13,575 nt of DNA from an uncultured Eubacterium sp. (GCA_934512155.1 CAKSWS010000038.1:1-13575); one strand, 5' to 3'; counted from the stretch's first letter, positions 6,209 to 13,423 are shown. The notes: a model not told the origin generated them from the sequence alone. A program made the numbers and translations.

Positions 6209-7843
6209 TTATTTTATAATCGAAGTAATTACATTTTTAATTTGTGCAAGCCTGATTTCAGCCGCACTTTTATCCTCATCACGCACGCTGTAATAAACTT
6301 TGATTTTAGGTTCTGTGCCGCTTGGTCTTATTGCAATCCAAGAGCCGTCGTTCCAAACATATTTAAGAACATTTTCTTTAGGCAAATCACCTACGCCTAA
6401 AGAATAGTCCGTGATTTTTTCAGCACCGTCAAACAAAGATGTTCCTTTTTCTCTGAAATAAGACATAAGATTTTGAATTTTTTCTGCCCCGTCTTTTCCT
6501 TTAAGAACAAAAGAATCAAGAGAATCAAGATAATAACCGTATTCCGCATAAATATCATTTAAGCCGTCAATTAAAGTTTTGCCCTGTGATTTATACCAAG
6601 CAGCCATTTGACAAATAAGCATTGAAGAAACAACAGCATCTTTATCTCTTGCATGAGTACCCACAAGATAGCCGTAAGACTCCTCGTAGCCGATAACAAA
6701 CTCCTGTTCTCCTTTGTCTTCATACTTATTGATTTTTTCGCCGATATATTTAAATCCGGTTAATGTTTCTTCAACCTGAAGGCCGTATCTTCTGCCGATA
6801 TTTGCACCGAGTTCCGAAGTTACAATAGTTTTAACCAAAGTTGATTTATCATTAAGCGTATCCTTTTTCATATCAAGCACAAATTTAACAAGAAGCACAC
6901 CTGTTTGGTTGCCTGTAAAAAGAACATACTCACCGTTTTCATTTCTTACGGCTATACCGACCCTATCGCAATCAGGATCTGTACCGAGAACCAAATCGGC
7001 ATTAATTTTTTTTGCGGTTTCAATAGCGATAAGTAAAGCATCTTTTTCCTCAGGATTCGGACTTCTGACTGTTGAGAAATTCCCATCCGGCAATTCCTGT
7101 TCTTTGACAACAGTTACATCCATATTGCTTAACATACGCCTTACCGGGATATTGCCTGTACCGTGAAGCGGTGTATAAACGATTTTTAAATCTGTTTTAT
7201 CTTCAAACAGACTTTGCTTTTTAACAGCATTAAGATAAGCTGATAATGTTTCTTCGCCCAACATTGTAATATTTTGGCTGTTTTCTTCACCGAAAGGTAC
7301 AGAATTAAAATCGGTAACATTATTTATATATTCGATAGCATTTTTTGCATCTTGTGTACAAAACTGACATCCCCTGTTGTCATAAACCTTATAGCCGTTA
7401 TATTCTTTAGGATTATGAGAAGCGGTAATCATTACGCCTGCATTACATTTTAAATATGCTGTTGTAAACGAAAGCACCGGAACAGGAACAAGTGTTTCAT
7501 AAAGAAACACCTTAAAGCCGCAATTTGCAAAAATATTTGCCGCAGTTTTTGCAAAAAACGCAGAATTGTTTCTGCTGTCATAGGCCAAAGCAACTTTAAT
7601 TTCACCGGTATATTTACTTTTAAGATAGTTTGCCAAACCCAAAGTTGCTTTGCCGACGGTGTATTTATTCATTCTGTTTGATCCGGCACCCATAACGCCA
7701 CGCAAACCGCCTGTGCCAAATGCCAAATCCTTATAAAATCTGTCTTCAATTTCTTTTTCGTTATTTTTTACAGACAGAAGCTCTGACTTAGTGCTTTCAT
7801 CGGCAAAAGACAGCCATTCGTTATATTTTTCTTTATATGTCAT
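6209..7843 (-). CDS. pgcA: Phosphoglucomutase/phosphomannomutase (alpha-D-phosphohexomutase, PgcA type)
   Basis: 544 residues, interconverting hexose 1- and 6-phosphates in the cytoplasm. All four family signatures are present: the phosphoserine loop TASHNPKEYNGYK (140-152, Ser142), the Mg2+ loop GTDPDCDRVG (287-296, Asp289/291/293), the sugar loop GYEESYGY (385-392) and the phosphate-binding RPSGTEPK (506-513). The N-terminal FYKDLAFGTGGLRG and GAGSNRMN match the B. subtilis PgcA subfamily, which works on glucose and often mannose phosphates. I chose the ATG at 7841-7843 because GGAGGAA lies 7 bp upstream; the in-frame TTG 18 bp earlier overlaps that ribosome binding site. It is the first gene of a four-gene operon with its own promoter. 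Pairing with an alpha-mannosidase suggests it channels mannose- or glucose-phosphate into central metabolism. Confidence 0.95.
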   Translation of the reverse strand: MTYKEKYNEWLSFADESTKSELLSVKNNEKEIEDRFYKDLAFGTGGLRGVMGAGSNRMNKYTVGKATLGLANYLKSKYTGEIKVALAYDSRNNSAFFAKTAANIFANCGFKVFLYETLVPVPVLSFTTAYLKCNAGVMITASHNPKEYNGYKVYDNRGCQFCTQDAKNAIEYINNVTDFNSVPFGEENSQNITMLGEETLSAYLNAVKKQSLFEDKTDLKIVYTPLHGTGNIPVRRMLSNMDVTVVKEQELPDGNFSTVRSPNPEEKDALLIAIETAKKINADLVLGTDPDCDRVGIAVRNENGEYVLFTGNQTGVLLVKFVLDMKKDTLNDKSTLVKTIVTSELGANIGRRYGLQVEETLTGFKYIGEKINKYEDKGEQEFVIGYEESYGYLVGTHARDKDAVVSSMLICQMAAWYKSQGKTLIDGLNDIYAEYGYYLDSLDSFVLKGKDGAEKIQNLMSYFREKGTSLFDGAEKITDYSLGVGDLPKENVLKYVWNDGSWIAIRPSGTEPKIKVYYSVRDEDKSAAEIRLAQIKNVITSIIK

Positions 7844-7874
7844 AAAGAAATTCCTCCGCAATATTATTTTTTAC

Positions 7875-7903
7875 ATTATAGCAAAAATAAAATCACACTT
7901 CAA
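7875..7903 (-). promoter_or_regulatory. Promoter of the pgcA-nifU-like-GH38 operon
   Basis: On the minus strand, TTGAAG (7898-7903) and a perfect TATAAT (7875-7880) have a 17-bp spacer. They sit about 30 bp upstream of the pgcA ATG at 7843. The short leader holds only the ribosome binding site. Confidence 0.8.
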
Positions 7904-7914
7904 CAATAAAGTAA

Positions 7915-7961
7915 AGCAAAAAAAGAAAACCGACAAAGGTTAACACAAACCATTGTCGGTT
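7915..7961 (-). terminator. Intrinsic terminator after the DUF308 gene
   Basis: The stem AACCGACAA/TTGTCGGTT (7928-7936/7953-7961) is extended inward by GGTT/AACC across an A/A mismatch, with a 6-nt loop. On the minus strand it is followed by TTTTC and a run of Ts. It begins 6 bp after the stop of the gene ending at 7968 and separates that gene from the pgcA promoter. Confidence 0.88.
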
Positions 7962-7967
7962 ATTTAA

Positions 7968-8573
7968 CTAATTATCATCTACTTCTTCGTAATCAACCTC
8001 TATTGCGTTGTCTTCTTCGCTTTCGTTTTTAAATTCGTTACGAACCTTTTTAGCAATAACCTTAACCTGAATATAACTTACAAGTTCAAGAACGGCAAAA
8101 ACGGCAAAACCCGCACCAATCAACTGAACAATTGTATTTTGCGTGTGAAACGGATTAACAATTGACAGCACGCCCAAAACTATTGACGCTATAGACAAAA
8201 TAACGGTTACAAACCAAGAATGATAGTGCCTTACGGCTATGTTTACGGAGTTTACCAAATCAACAACACCGCCGATTAAAAGAATTACGCCAAGCACAAA
8301 AATCATTATTGAAACAATTTGCCTGTAGGCACAACAAATTATTACACCTACAACAACAGAAATAATGCCAGCCACAAGTGAAAAACGAGATTCATTATTT
8401 ACAAAATAATTAATAATGGCAGCAACGCCTAAAGCAATTATTCCACCACCTATAATAAGAGCTGTATATTGAATCATTTTATCCGGATGAGCAATAAGCA
8501 AAATTCCAAGTAACGCAGTAACAACAATAGTTATTACCGAATATTTTTTTAATTTTATAAAAAATTCACTCAT
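7968..8573 (-). CDS. HdeD/DUF308-type six-helix membrane protein
   Basis: 201 residues with six predicted membrane segments (about 12-28, 35-57, 64-81, 87-107, 120-138, 148-168) arranged as repeated pairs rich in Gly, Ile and Val. The pattern of short loops and GIISVVVGVI-, LGVILLIGGVVDL- and ASIVLGVLSI-like helices fits the HdeD/DUF308 family. Its E. coli member is linked to acid resistance, but the biochemical role is unknown. A soluble, strongly acidic tail (residues ~180-201, with EESEED-like and DYEEVDD-like runs) follows a basic KKVRNEFK stretch and is probably cytoplasmic. The ATG has a perfect AGGAGGT site. It is a single-gene unit with its own promoter and terminator, divergent from the oadB cassette. 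Confidence is high for a membrane protein and moderate for the family name. Confidence 0.75.
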   Translation of the reverse strand: MSEFFIKLKKYSVITIVVTALLGILLIAHPDKMIQYTALIIGGGIIALGVAAIINYFVNNESRFSLVAGIISVVVGVIICCAYRQIVSIMIFVLGVILLIGGVVDLVNSVNIAVRHYHSWFVTVILSIASIVLGVLSIVNPFHTQNTIVQLIGAGFAVFAVLELVSYIQVKVIAKKVRNEFKNESEEDNAIEVDYEEVDDN

Positions 8574-8599
8574 AAAAAACCTCCTGTTCTTTTAATAAT

Positions 8600-8628
8600 A
8601 TTTTACCACATAATAACGCCGTTTTCAA
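8600..8628 (-). promoter_or_regulatory. Promoter of the DUF308-type gene
   Basis: On the minus strand, TTGAAA (8623-8628) and TAAAAT (8600-8605) have a 17-bp spacer, 27 bp upstream of the ATG at 8573. It is divergent from, and about 40 bp away from, the promoter at 8667-8695, so the two units could share regulation. Confidence 0.75.
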
Positions 8629-8666
8629 TTTATGTTAGAAAGTGTTGATAATTTTTTAAAATATTA

Positions 8667-8695
8667 TTGACAATAAATTTGCAAAAAACTATAAT
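8667..8695 (+). promoter_or_regulatory. Consensus promoter of the riboswitch-oadB cassette
   Basis: A perfect -35 TTGACA (8667-8672), a 17-bp spacer and a perfect -10 TATAAT (8690-8695). Transcription should start near 8702, so the leader begins almost exactly with the conserved GGGAGTAG element. A full-consensus promoter followed by a riboswitch and terminator implies that expression is set mainly by attenuation. Confidence 0.9.
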
Positions 8696-8699
8696 GAAG

Positions 8700-8822
8700 A
8701 AAAAGGGAGTAGTTAGCATTTGTGTTTTACAAATGATGTGTAAATCGTCATGACGGGAAACCCGGTTTACACCGTTATTGTTTTATATTTTGTATATAAT
8801 TCGGTATATAACAAGACTTTTT
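8700..8822 (+). promoter_or_regulatory. yybP-ykoY-like (Mn2+-sensing) riboswitch aptamer
   Basis: Conserved pieces of the yybP-ykoY aptamer appear in the right order. GGGAGTAG is at 8705-8712. A first arm CATTTGT/ACAAATG is at 8717-8723/8729-8735. A second arm GTGTAAA/TTTACAC (8738-8744/8766-8772) encloses ATCGTCA (8744-8750) and CGGG-AAA-CCCG (8754-8764), giving the CCCGGTTTAC element. CAAGAC is at 8812-8817. The closing helix P1 is AAAAAG/CTTTTT (8700-8705/8817-8822). In known members Mn2+ binds where the two arms dock, between the GAGUAG-side loop and the CGUCA-side loop, and stabilises P1. Here P1's 3' strand is also the 5' strand of the terminator at 8813-8846, so ligand binding should turn expression on. 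The class call is from memory of the consensus. Confidence 0.72.
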
Positions 8823-8846
8823 GCTTTTGGGCAAGAGGTCTTTTTT
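8813..8846 (+). terminator. Riboswitch expression-platform terminator
   Basis: Twelve consecutive pairs (8813-8824 with 8831-8842, counting G-T wobbles) close a TTTTGG loop and are followed directly by a T-run (8841-8846). The 5' arm overlaps CAAGAC and the P1 3' strand of the aptamer, so aptamer and terminator are mutually exclusive. It ends about 12 bp before the oadB ribosome binding site AAGGAG (8859-8864). Confidence 0.85.
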
Positions 8847-8871
8847 ATTTTAAAAAGTAAGGAGTAAAAAT

Positions 8872-10029
8872 ATGGAAACAATACTGTTAAAAACAAGCGT
8901 TTTCAAAGATTTTGCCGCACTGTTTTCCAACTTTGGCGAAATCAAATGGCAAATGGTTGTAATGTGGGCTGTTGGCGGATTGCTGATTTATTTAGCAATA
9001 AAAAAAGAAATGGAACCCACACTGCTTTTGCCAATGGGATTCGGAACAATTCTTGTTAACCTGCCGTTATCCGGTGCAATAACGCAAGCCGGTTCAACAG
9101 AAGAAGGACCGCTTACCGTTCTTTTCGGAGCCGGAATTGCAAACGAACTTTTCCCATTACTGCTGTTTATCGGAATAGGTGCGATGATTGATTTTGGCCC
9201 GCTGTTAAAAAATCCGTGGTTAATGTTATTCGGAGCGGCTGCACAATTCGGAATTTTCTTTACATTCTTTGCGGCAAGCTTTTTCTTTGATGTAAACGAT
9301 GCGGCATCAATAGCAATCATAGGTGCGGCAGACGGTCCAACATCTATATTTGTAGCGAACACATTAAACTCAAAATACTTAGGTCCTATAATGGTTGCAG
9401 CCTACTCTTATATGGCGCTTGTGCCTATAGTTCAGCCGCCTGTAATTAAAGCAATTACCACTAAAAAAGAGAGACGTATAAGAATGAAATACCACCCCGG
9501 TGATGTTTCTAAAACAACAAAAATACTTTTCCCTATCATAGTAACGGTTATTGCAGGTCTTGTAGCACCTAAATCAGTTGCACTTGTAGGATTTTTAATG
9601 TTTGGCAACCTTATAAGAGAATGTGGTGTTTTAAACCAACTTTCAGACACAGCGCAAAACGCACTTGCAAATTTAATTACCATTTTGCTTGGAATAACAG
9701 TGGCATCTAAAATGCACTATGAAGAATTTGTTCAGGCAGACACATTGTTGATTTTGGCACTGGGATTGGTTGCATTTGTTTTTGACACCGTTGGCGGCGT
9801 AATGTTTGCAAAATTACTTAACCTGTTTTTACCGAAAGACAAAAAAATTAACCCGATGATTGGTGCTGCAGGCATTTCGGCTTTTCCTATGAGCGGACGT
9901 GTTGTTAACCAAATGGGACTTAAAGAAGATAACCAAAACTTTTTGCTTATGCAATCCATAAGCGTAAATGTTTCAGGTCAAATAGCCTCTGTTATTGCAG
10001 GGGGATTAATTCTTACACTTGTTTCATAA
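8872..10029 (+). CDS. oadB: Na+-translocating decarboxylase beta subunit (OadB/GcdB/MmdB family)
   Basis: 385 residues, close to the family's usual length, with many membrane segments. It is the integral-membrane subunit that, in oxaloacetate, glutaconyl-CoA or methylmalonyl-CoA decarboxylases, decarboxylates carboxybiotin and exports Na+. Clear family blocks are PLLLFIGIGAMIDFGPLL (95-112), IGAADGPTSIFVA (150-162), AAYSYMALVPIVQPP (176-190) with TTKKERRIRM, LMFGNLIRECGV (242-253), INPMIGAAGISAFPMSGRVV (326-345) and the C-terminal NVSG (366-369). Asp154 corresponds to the essential Asp of the GAADGPT motif (Asp203 in Klebsiella OadB). It is followed 12 bp later by a small OadG-like gene. No carboxyltransferase alpha subunit or biotin carrier is encoded nearby, and a Mn2+-type riboswitch precedes it. 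Its role as a decarboxylase is therefore uncertain; it may be a stand-alone ion transporter. Confidence 0.92.
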   Translation: METILLKTSVFKDFAALFSNFGEIKWQMVVMWAVGGLLIYLAIKKEMEPTLLLPMGFGTILVNLPLSGAITQAGSTEEGPLTVLFGAGIANELFPLLLFIGIGAMIDFGPLLKNPWLMLFGAAAQFGIFFTFFAASFFFDVNDAASIAIIGAADGPTSIFVANTLNSKYLGPIMVAAYSYMALVPIVQPPVIKAITTKKERRIRMKYHPGDVSKTTKILFPIIVTVIAGLVAPKSVALVGFLMFGNLIRECGVLNQLSDTAQNALANLITILLGITVASKMHYEEFVQADTLLILALGLVAFVFDTVGGVMFAKLLNLFLPKDKKINPMIGAAGISAFPMSGRVVNQMGLKEDNQNFLLMQSISVNVSGQIASVIAGGLILTLVS

Positions 10030-10041
10030 AAGGAGGACAAA

Positions 10042-10239
10042 ATGCTTAGTTTAGTTAATTTAAAAGCAATGATTATTACTGCCGCACTTTATTTAGACAG
10101 TTGGAAAACATCACTTCCTGTTATGTTTTACGGAATGATAGGAATTTTTATAGTTATCGGCGTTATTGTTTTGGTTACATACTTTTTAAACAAAAGCACA
10201 TCAAAAAAAGACAAAGATAAAAACGAAAACGACAAGTAG
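10042..10239 (+). CDS. OadG-related small membrane subunit
   Basis: 65 residues: a short N-terminal amphipathic stretch, one membrane helix (about 27-49, containing VMFYGMIGIFIVIGVIVLV) and a highly charged Lys/Asp/Glu tail. The GM-x-GIF-x-V segment and the overall size match the small subunits that accompany OadB-type proteins (OadG and the OadG-related small transporter subunits). True OadG proteins often end in His-rich Zn2+-binding tails; here the tail is KKDKDK-like with no His. A strong AGGAGG site (10031-10036) lies 12 bp after oadB, so the two are co-transcribed. It probably stabilises or assembles with the OadB protein. Confidence 0.75.
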   Translation: MLSLVNLKAMIITAALYLDSWKTSLPVMFYGMIGIFIVIGVIVLVTYFLNKSTSKKDKDKNENDK

Positions 10240-10355
10240 AAAACACCAATCATAAAAAACACAGCCGGCAAATTGCTTTTTTGAAAAATTTGCACACATA
10301 TTAAAGATAAATTTATTTAACAAAACTTTCACTGTTAATAAATTAATATTAATTT

Positions 10356-10390
10356 AAGACTGCAACCTTAATTTGCGTTGCAGTCTTTTT
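10356..10390 (+). terminator. Intrinsic terminator of the oadB cassette
   Basis: An 11-bp perfect stem, AAGACTGCAAC/GTTGCAGTCTT (10356-10366/10377-10387), with a 10-nt loop, followed by TTTTTATTATTTT. The gap from the end of the small subunit gene (10239) to this stem holds only AT-rich sequence and a weak unpaired-tail hairpin at 10268-10293. I see no gene in it. Confidence 0.9.
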
Positions 10391-10421
10391 ATTATTTTAA
10401 ATTTAAATGAATGAAATTTGC

Positions 10422-10455
10422 AAAAAAGGTGCAATTCCGATTAAGGAATTGCACC
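10422..10455 (-). terminator. Intrinsic terminator of the EF-G paralogue
   Basis: A perfect 11-bp stem, GGTGCAATTCC/GGAATTGCACC (10428-10438/10445-10455), with a 6-nt loop. On the minus strand it is followed by six Ts. It starts 12 bp past the EF-G-like stop codon, back to back with the plus-strand terminator at 10356-10390. Confidence 0.92.
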
Positions 10456-10467
10456 AATTATTTAATA

Positions 10468-12519
10468 TTATTCCGCTTTACTTTGAGCAATTATTTTTTG
10501 AGCAATATGTTCGGGACAACGGTCATACCTTGCAAATTCTGTTGTAAACGAACCTCTGCCCTGAGTTATTTGACGCATGGCAGTTGAAAACGTTACCATT
10601 TCGGCATCCGGAACCTCGGCAATAATTTCCTGCATTCCATCGCCTACCGGCGTCATACCCAAAACTCTGCCACGACGTTTATTAATATCACCTATAACAT
10701 CGCCCATAGCCTCATCATTACAAACTGCTCTTAAAGTTGAAATTGGTTCAAGAATTATCGGCATTGCTTTAGAAACGCCTTCTTTAAACGCTATTGAAGC
10801 TGCCATTTTGAAACTCATTTCACTTGAATCAACCGGGTGATACGAACCGTCATAAAGAGTTGCCTTAATTCCTACCATAGGATAACCTGCAAGAACGCCT
10901 TTTTCCATACATTCATTTAGACCCTTTTCTACAGCCGGGAAGAAATTCTTAGGAACTGCACCGCCAACAACTCTTTCGGCAAATTCAAGTTTTTCGCAAT
11001 CGTAAGGTTCAAATTCAATAAACACATCACCAAACTGACCGTGACCGCCGCTTTGCTTTTTATGTCTGCCCTGAGCAGAAACTTTAACGGTAATAGTTTC
11101 ACGGTAAGCAATTTTTGGTTCTGAAAGAGTAACGTCAACAGAGAATTTGGATTTTAATTTTGAAACGGCAACATCAAGCTGCTGTTCGCCCAATCCCTTA
11201 ATAATTTGCTGGTGAGTTTCGTGATTAACAAAGAAAACAAGGCTTGGGTCTTCCTCACAAAGACGGGAAAGACCTGATGCAATTTTTTCTTCATCGCCTT
11301 TTTTAACTGCATCAACAGCCATTGCATATGTAGGAGTGGGTTTAGCAACGCCGTCTGCTTTTATGATTTTATTAGGCATACACATAGTATCGCCTGTGTT
11401 AAAGCCTGCAAGTTTAACAACTGCACCTATATCGCCTGCATCAATTTCATTGGCATCAATTTGCTTTGCACCGAACATTGTAACAATTTTACCAACCTTT
11501 TCGGTTTTGCCGGTATTGCTATTATAAACTTCTGTATTAGCTTTAATTTTGCCGCTTAAAACTTTAAAGAACGATAATTTACCGATAAACGGATCTGCAA
11601 CAGTTTTAAAGCAAACAGCTGCCAAATCGCCGTCCGACTTAGGCAAAAGTTCCACAGGCTCATCATCACAAATTGCATATTCGTGTTTTGGAGCCGGGCA
11701 AGCCTCGGCAATAAAATCAAGAAGTAAATCGCAAGCACATCCTGTTAAACCGGAAAGCGCAAAAACAGGAATTATAGAACCGTCGGCAACACCAAGTTTT
11801 AAACCTTTTACTTTATCCTCAACGGTAAGCTCCTCGCCGCCAAAGTATTTTTCCATTATTTCCTCATCCGTACCTGCAACCGCCTCGCTGAAAACAGCTT
11901 TAATTGCATCAAATCTTGCAGGATCATCAGGATTACAATCAACAACAGTGGCTTTTGTACCTTCATAAGAATAAGCTTTATCGTCTATCATATTATAATA
12001 AGCCGCAACCTTGCCTCCTGTGATAACAGGAACAACAATAGGGCAAACCATAGTGCCGAATTTTGCAACAATACCGTTAAATGCCTTATAGAAATCGGCT
12101 CTTTCGTCATCCATTTTAGTGGTAACAAAAATTCGAGCCATACGGCGTGAGCCTGCATTTTTAAACGCCTTTTCAGCACCTACTGCCAAGCCGGAACGTG
12201 CGGAAACAACAATAATTGCCGTTTCTGCTGCTCTCAAACCTTCTGCCGCACCCTCGGCAAAATCGAAAAGACCGGGAGTATCAAGAATATTGATTTTTGT
12301 ATTTTTATATTCACAAGGAGCAACTGCACTTGAAACGGAAATTTTACGTTTCTTTTCTTCAGAATCAAAATCTGTTACGGTTGTGCCGTCCTGCACCTTA
12401 CCCATACGTTCGGTTGCACCTGCAACAGAAAGCAATGCTTCTGTTAAAGTTGTTTTGCCTTTTGAAGCATGACCTACTACAGCCACGTTTCTGATATCCT
12501 TTGCATTATAGTTTTTCAT
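10468..12519 (-). CDS. EF-G-like translational GTPase (elongation factor G paralogue)
   Basis: 683 residues with full EF-G architecture. The GTPase domain has P-loop GHASKGKTT (16-24), DTPG (80-83), G4 motif TKMD (134-137) and the G5 region ALSGLTG (254-260). Domain II starts around 300. Domain IV has GRHKKQSGGHGQFGDV (484-499) and YDGSYHPVDSSEMSFK (556-571). Domain V has DVIGDINKRRGRVLGM (607-622). It resembles the second EF-G-type protein common in Clostridia (sometimes annotated fusA or fusA2) more than the housekeeping factor. The P-loop sequence and the AAxxGLRAAET switch differ from canonical EF-G, it sits alone, and it is not next to rpsL/rpsG/tuf. The G4 Asn is Thr. I chose the ATG at 12517-12519 (GAGGTAA upstream) because the promoter at 12556-12584 lies downstream of the earlier in-frame start at 12606. 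Likely cytoplasmic; exact role in translation unknown. Confidence 0.88.
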   Translation of the reverse strand: MKNYNAKDIRNVAVVGHASKGKTTLTEALLSVAGATERMGKVQDGTTVTDFDSEEKKRKISVSSAVAPCEYKNTKINILDTPGLFDFAEGAAEGLRAAETAIIVVSARSGLAVGAEKAFKNAGSRRMARIFVTTKMDDERADFYKAFNGIVAKFGTMVCPIVVPVITGGKVAAYYNMIDDKAYSYEGTKATVVDCNPDDPARFDAIKAVFSEAVAGTDEEIMEKYFGGEELTVEDKVKGLKLGVADGSIIPVFALSGLTGCACDLLLDFIAEACPAPKHEYAICDDEPVELLPKSDGDLAAVCFKTVADPFIGKLSFFKVLSGKIKANTEVYNSNTGKTEKVGKIVTMFGAKQIDANEIDAGDIGAVVKLAGFNTGDTMCMPNKIIKADGVAKPTPTYAMAVDAVKKGDEEKIASGLSRLCEEDPSLVFFVNHETHQQIIKGLGEQQLDVAVSKLKSKFSVDVTLSEPKIAYRETITVKVSAQGRHKKQSGGHGQFGDVFIEFEPYDCEKLEFAERVVGGAVPKNFFPAVEKGLNECMEKGVLAGYPMVGIKATLYDGSYHPVDSSEMSFKMAASIAFKEGVSKAMPIILEPISTLRAVCNDEAMGDVIGDINKRRGRVLGMTPVGDGMQEIIAEVPDAEMVTFSTAMRQITQGRGSFTTEFARYDRCPEHIAQKIIAQSKAE

Positions 12520-12555
12520 AAAATTTACCTCGTGTAAACCAAAATCTTTGTTAAT

Positions 12556-12584
12556 ATTGTATAATAATTTTCCACACTTGTCAA
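12556..12584 (-). promoter_or_regulatory. Promoter of the EF-G paralogue
   Basis: On the minus strand, TTGACA (12579-12584), a 17-bp spacer and TACAAT (12556-12561), 37 bp ahead of the ATG at 12519. This position settles the translation start. The rest of the divergent gap up to 12721 is AT-rich, and I see nothing further in it. Confidence 0.82.
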
Positions 12585-12721
12585 TTTTTATATGATATTT
12601 AAACAAAATATTTATTGATTTTTAACTTTTTCATAAAAAATTAATCTATTTTTATTCAAATTGCACATAAGCGTTTACATATTAACTATATTAAGATAAC
12701 ACGCATAATATGAAAAAACTG

Positions 12722-12750
12722 TTGAAATTTCGGCACAGATATACTATAAT
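12722..12750 (+). promoter_or_regulatory. Promoter of the ECF S-component gene
   Basis: TTGAAA (12722-12727), a 17-bp spacer and a perfect TATAAT (12745-12750). Transcription would begin near 12757 and give a leader of nearly 100 nt. Confidence 0.8.
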
Positions 12751-12756
12751 GGCAAC

Positions 12757-12853
12757 GCATTGCATCCGCAAAGGAAAATAAATTCCTTGAACCGTTGATT
12801 TGTTGTGTTTTTGAATCAAGGTTTTGGAGCAGTAGCAGAAAGGAAAATTTAAT
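12757..12853 (+). promoter_or_regulatory. Structured leader of the ECF S-component gene, unknown class
   Basis: Two adjacent hairpins are visible. One is AAGGAA/TTCCTT with a 6-nt loop (12771-12788). The other is AACC-TTGATT with AATCAA-GGTT (12790-12800/12814-12823), ten pairs with one bulged G and a 13-nt loop. They are followed by an A/G-rich stretch containing AGAAAGGA, the ribosome binding site. No T-run follows either stem, so control, if any, would be at translation. I could not match it to a known riboswitch. Confidence 0.4.
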
Positions 12854-13423
12854 ATGAAAAACAAAAAAACACAAAAAATAGCCGGAATAGGCTTATTCAC
12901 AGCAATTATTGTTGTGCTTCAATTAGTGGCTTCGGCAATTAAATTCGGTCCTTTTTCCATTACTTTAGTTCTTGCACCGATAGTTATCGGCGCAGCGCTT
13001 TACGGAATAGGCGCAGGTGCATGGCTTGGTGCCGCATTCGGTGTTTCGGTACTTATAAGCGGAGACGCATCGGCTTTTCTTACAATAAATCCGGCAGGAA
13101 CCATTGTAACGGTTTTATTGAAAGGTATTTTGGCAGGACTTGTTGCCGGTGCAATTTACAAAGCACTTGAGAAAAAAAACACAACTCTTGCTGTTGTTGT
13201 TGCAGGTATTGCCTGCCCTATAGTTAATACTGGAATTTTCATTATTGGATGTTACTCATTCTTCCAAGAATGGTTAATCAGCGTATTCGGCACAACAGGA
13301 TTTGCAACAGTATTTACAGGTCTTGTTTCAATTAACTTTGTAATTGAGCTTGCAATTAACATGGTTTTGGCATCTGTTATTGTTAAACTTATAAAAATAG
13401 GTAAAAAAGAAGTTCAAAAATAA
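12854..13423 (+). CDS. ECF transporter substrate-binding S component
   Basis: 189 residues, about six membrane segments, and the typical layout of the S subunits that give vitamin specificity to energy-coupling-factor (group II) transporters. A short basic N-terminus (KNKKTQKIAGIGLFTAI) carries the first helix. Small-residue helices follow: FGPFSITLVLAPIVIGAALYG (31-51), GAGAWLGAAFG (53-63), INPAGTIVTVLLKGILAGLVAG (78-99) and a last helix pair from ~155. The AxxxA-like small-residue spacing in helix 1 is where S subunits dock on the EcfT coupling protein. The EcfA and EcfT partners are not in the window, as is usual when modules are shared. I cannot assign the substrate from sequence alone. 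It has its own promoter, a leader of nearly 100 nt, and a terminator directly after the gene. Confidence 0.85.
   Translation: MKNKKTQKIAGIGLFTAIIVVLQLVASAIKFGPFSITLVLAPIVIGAALYGIGAGAWLGAAFGVSVLISGDASAFLTINPAGTIVTVLLKGILAGLVAGAIYKALEKKNTTLAVVVAGIACPIVNTGIFIIGCYSFFQEWLISVFGTTGFATVFTGLVSINFVIELAINMVLASVIVKLIKIGKKEVQK

Noticed and set aside
7844..7861. Longer phosphohexomutase frame starting at a TTG at 7861
   Set aside because: The six extra codons include the GGAGGAA ribosome binding site of the ATG at 7843, whose spacing is ideal.
10268..10293. Hairpin GCAAATT/AATTTGC after the OadG-like gene
   Set aside because: AT-rich short stem, 12-nt loop and no T-run. The clear terminator is at 10356-10390.
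12520..12606. 29-residue N-terminal extension of the EF-G paralogue (start at 12606)
   Set aside because: The promoter at 12556-12584 lies within this stretch, so it is not transcribed. The family begins at MKNY, and GAGGTAA precedes that ATG.
12757..12853. Tetrahydrofolate riboswitch, suggested by CATTGCATCCGC (12758 onward) and GGAGCAGTAGC near 12826
   Set aside because: The resembling pieces are in reverse order relative to the known class, and the pairing arms are missing.
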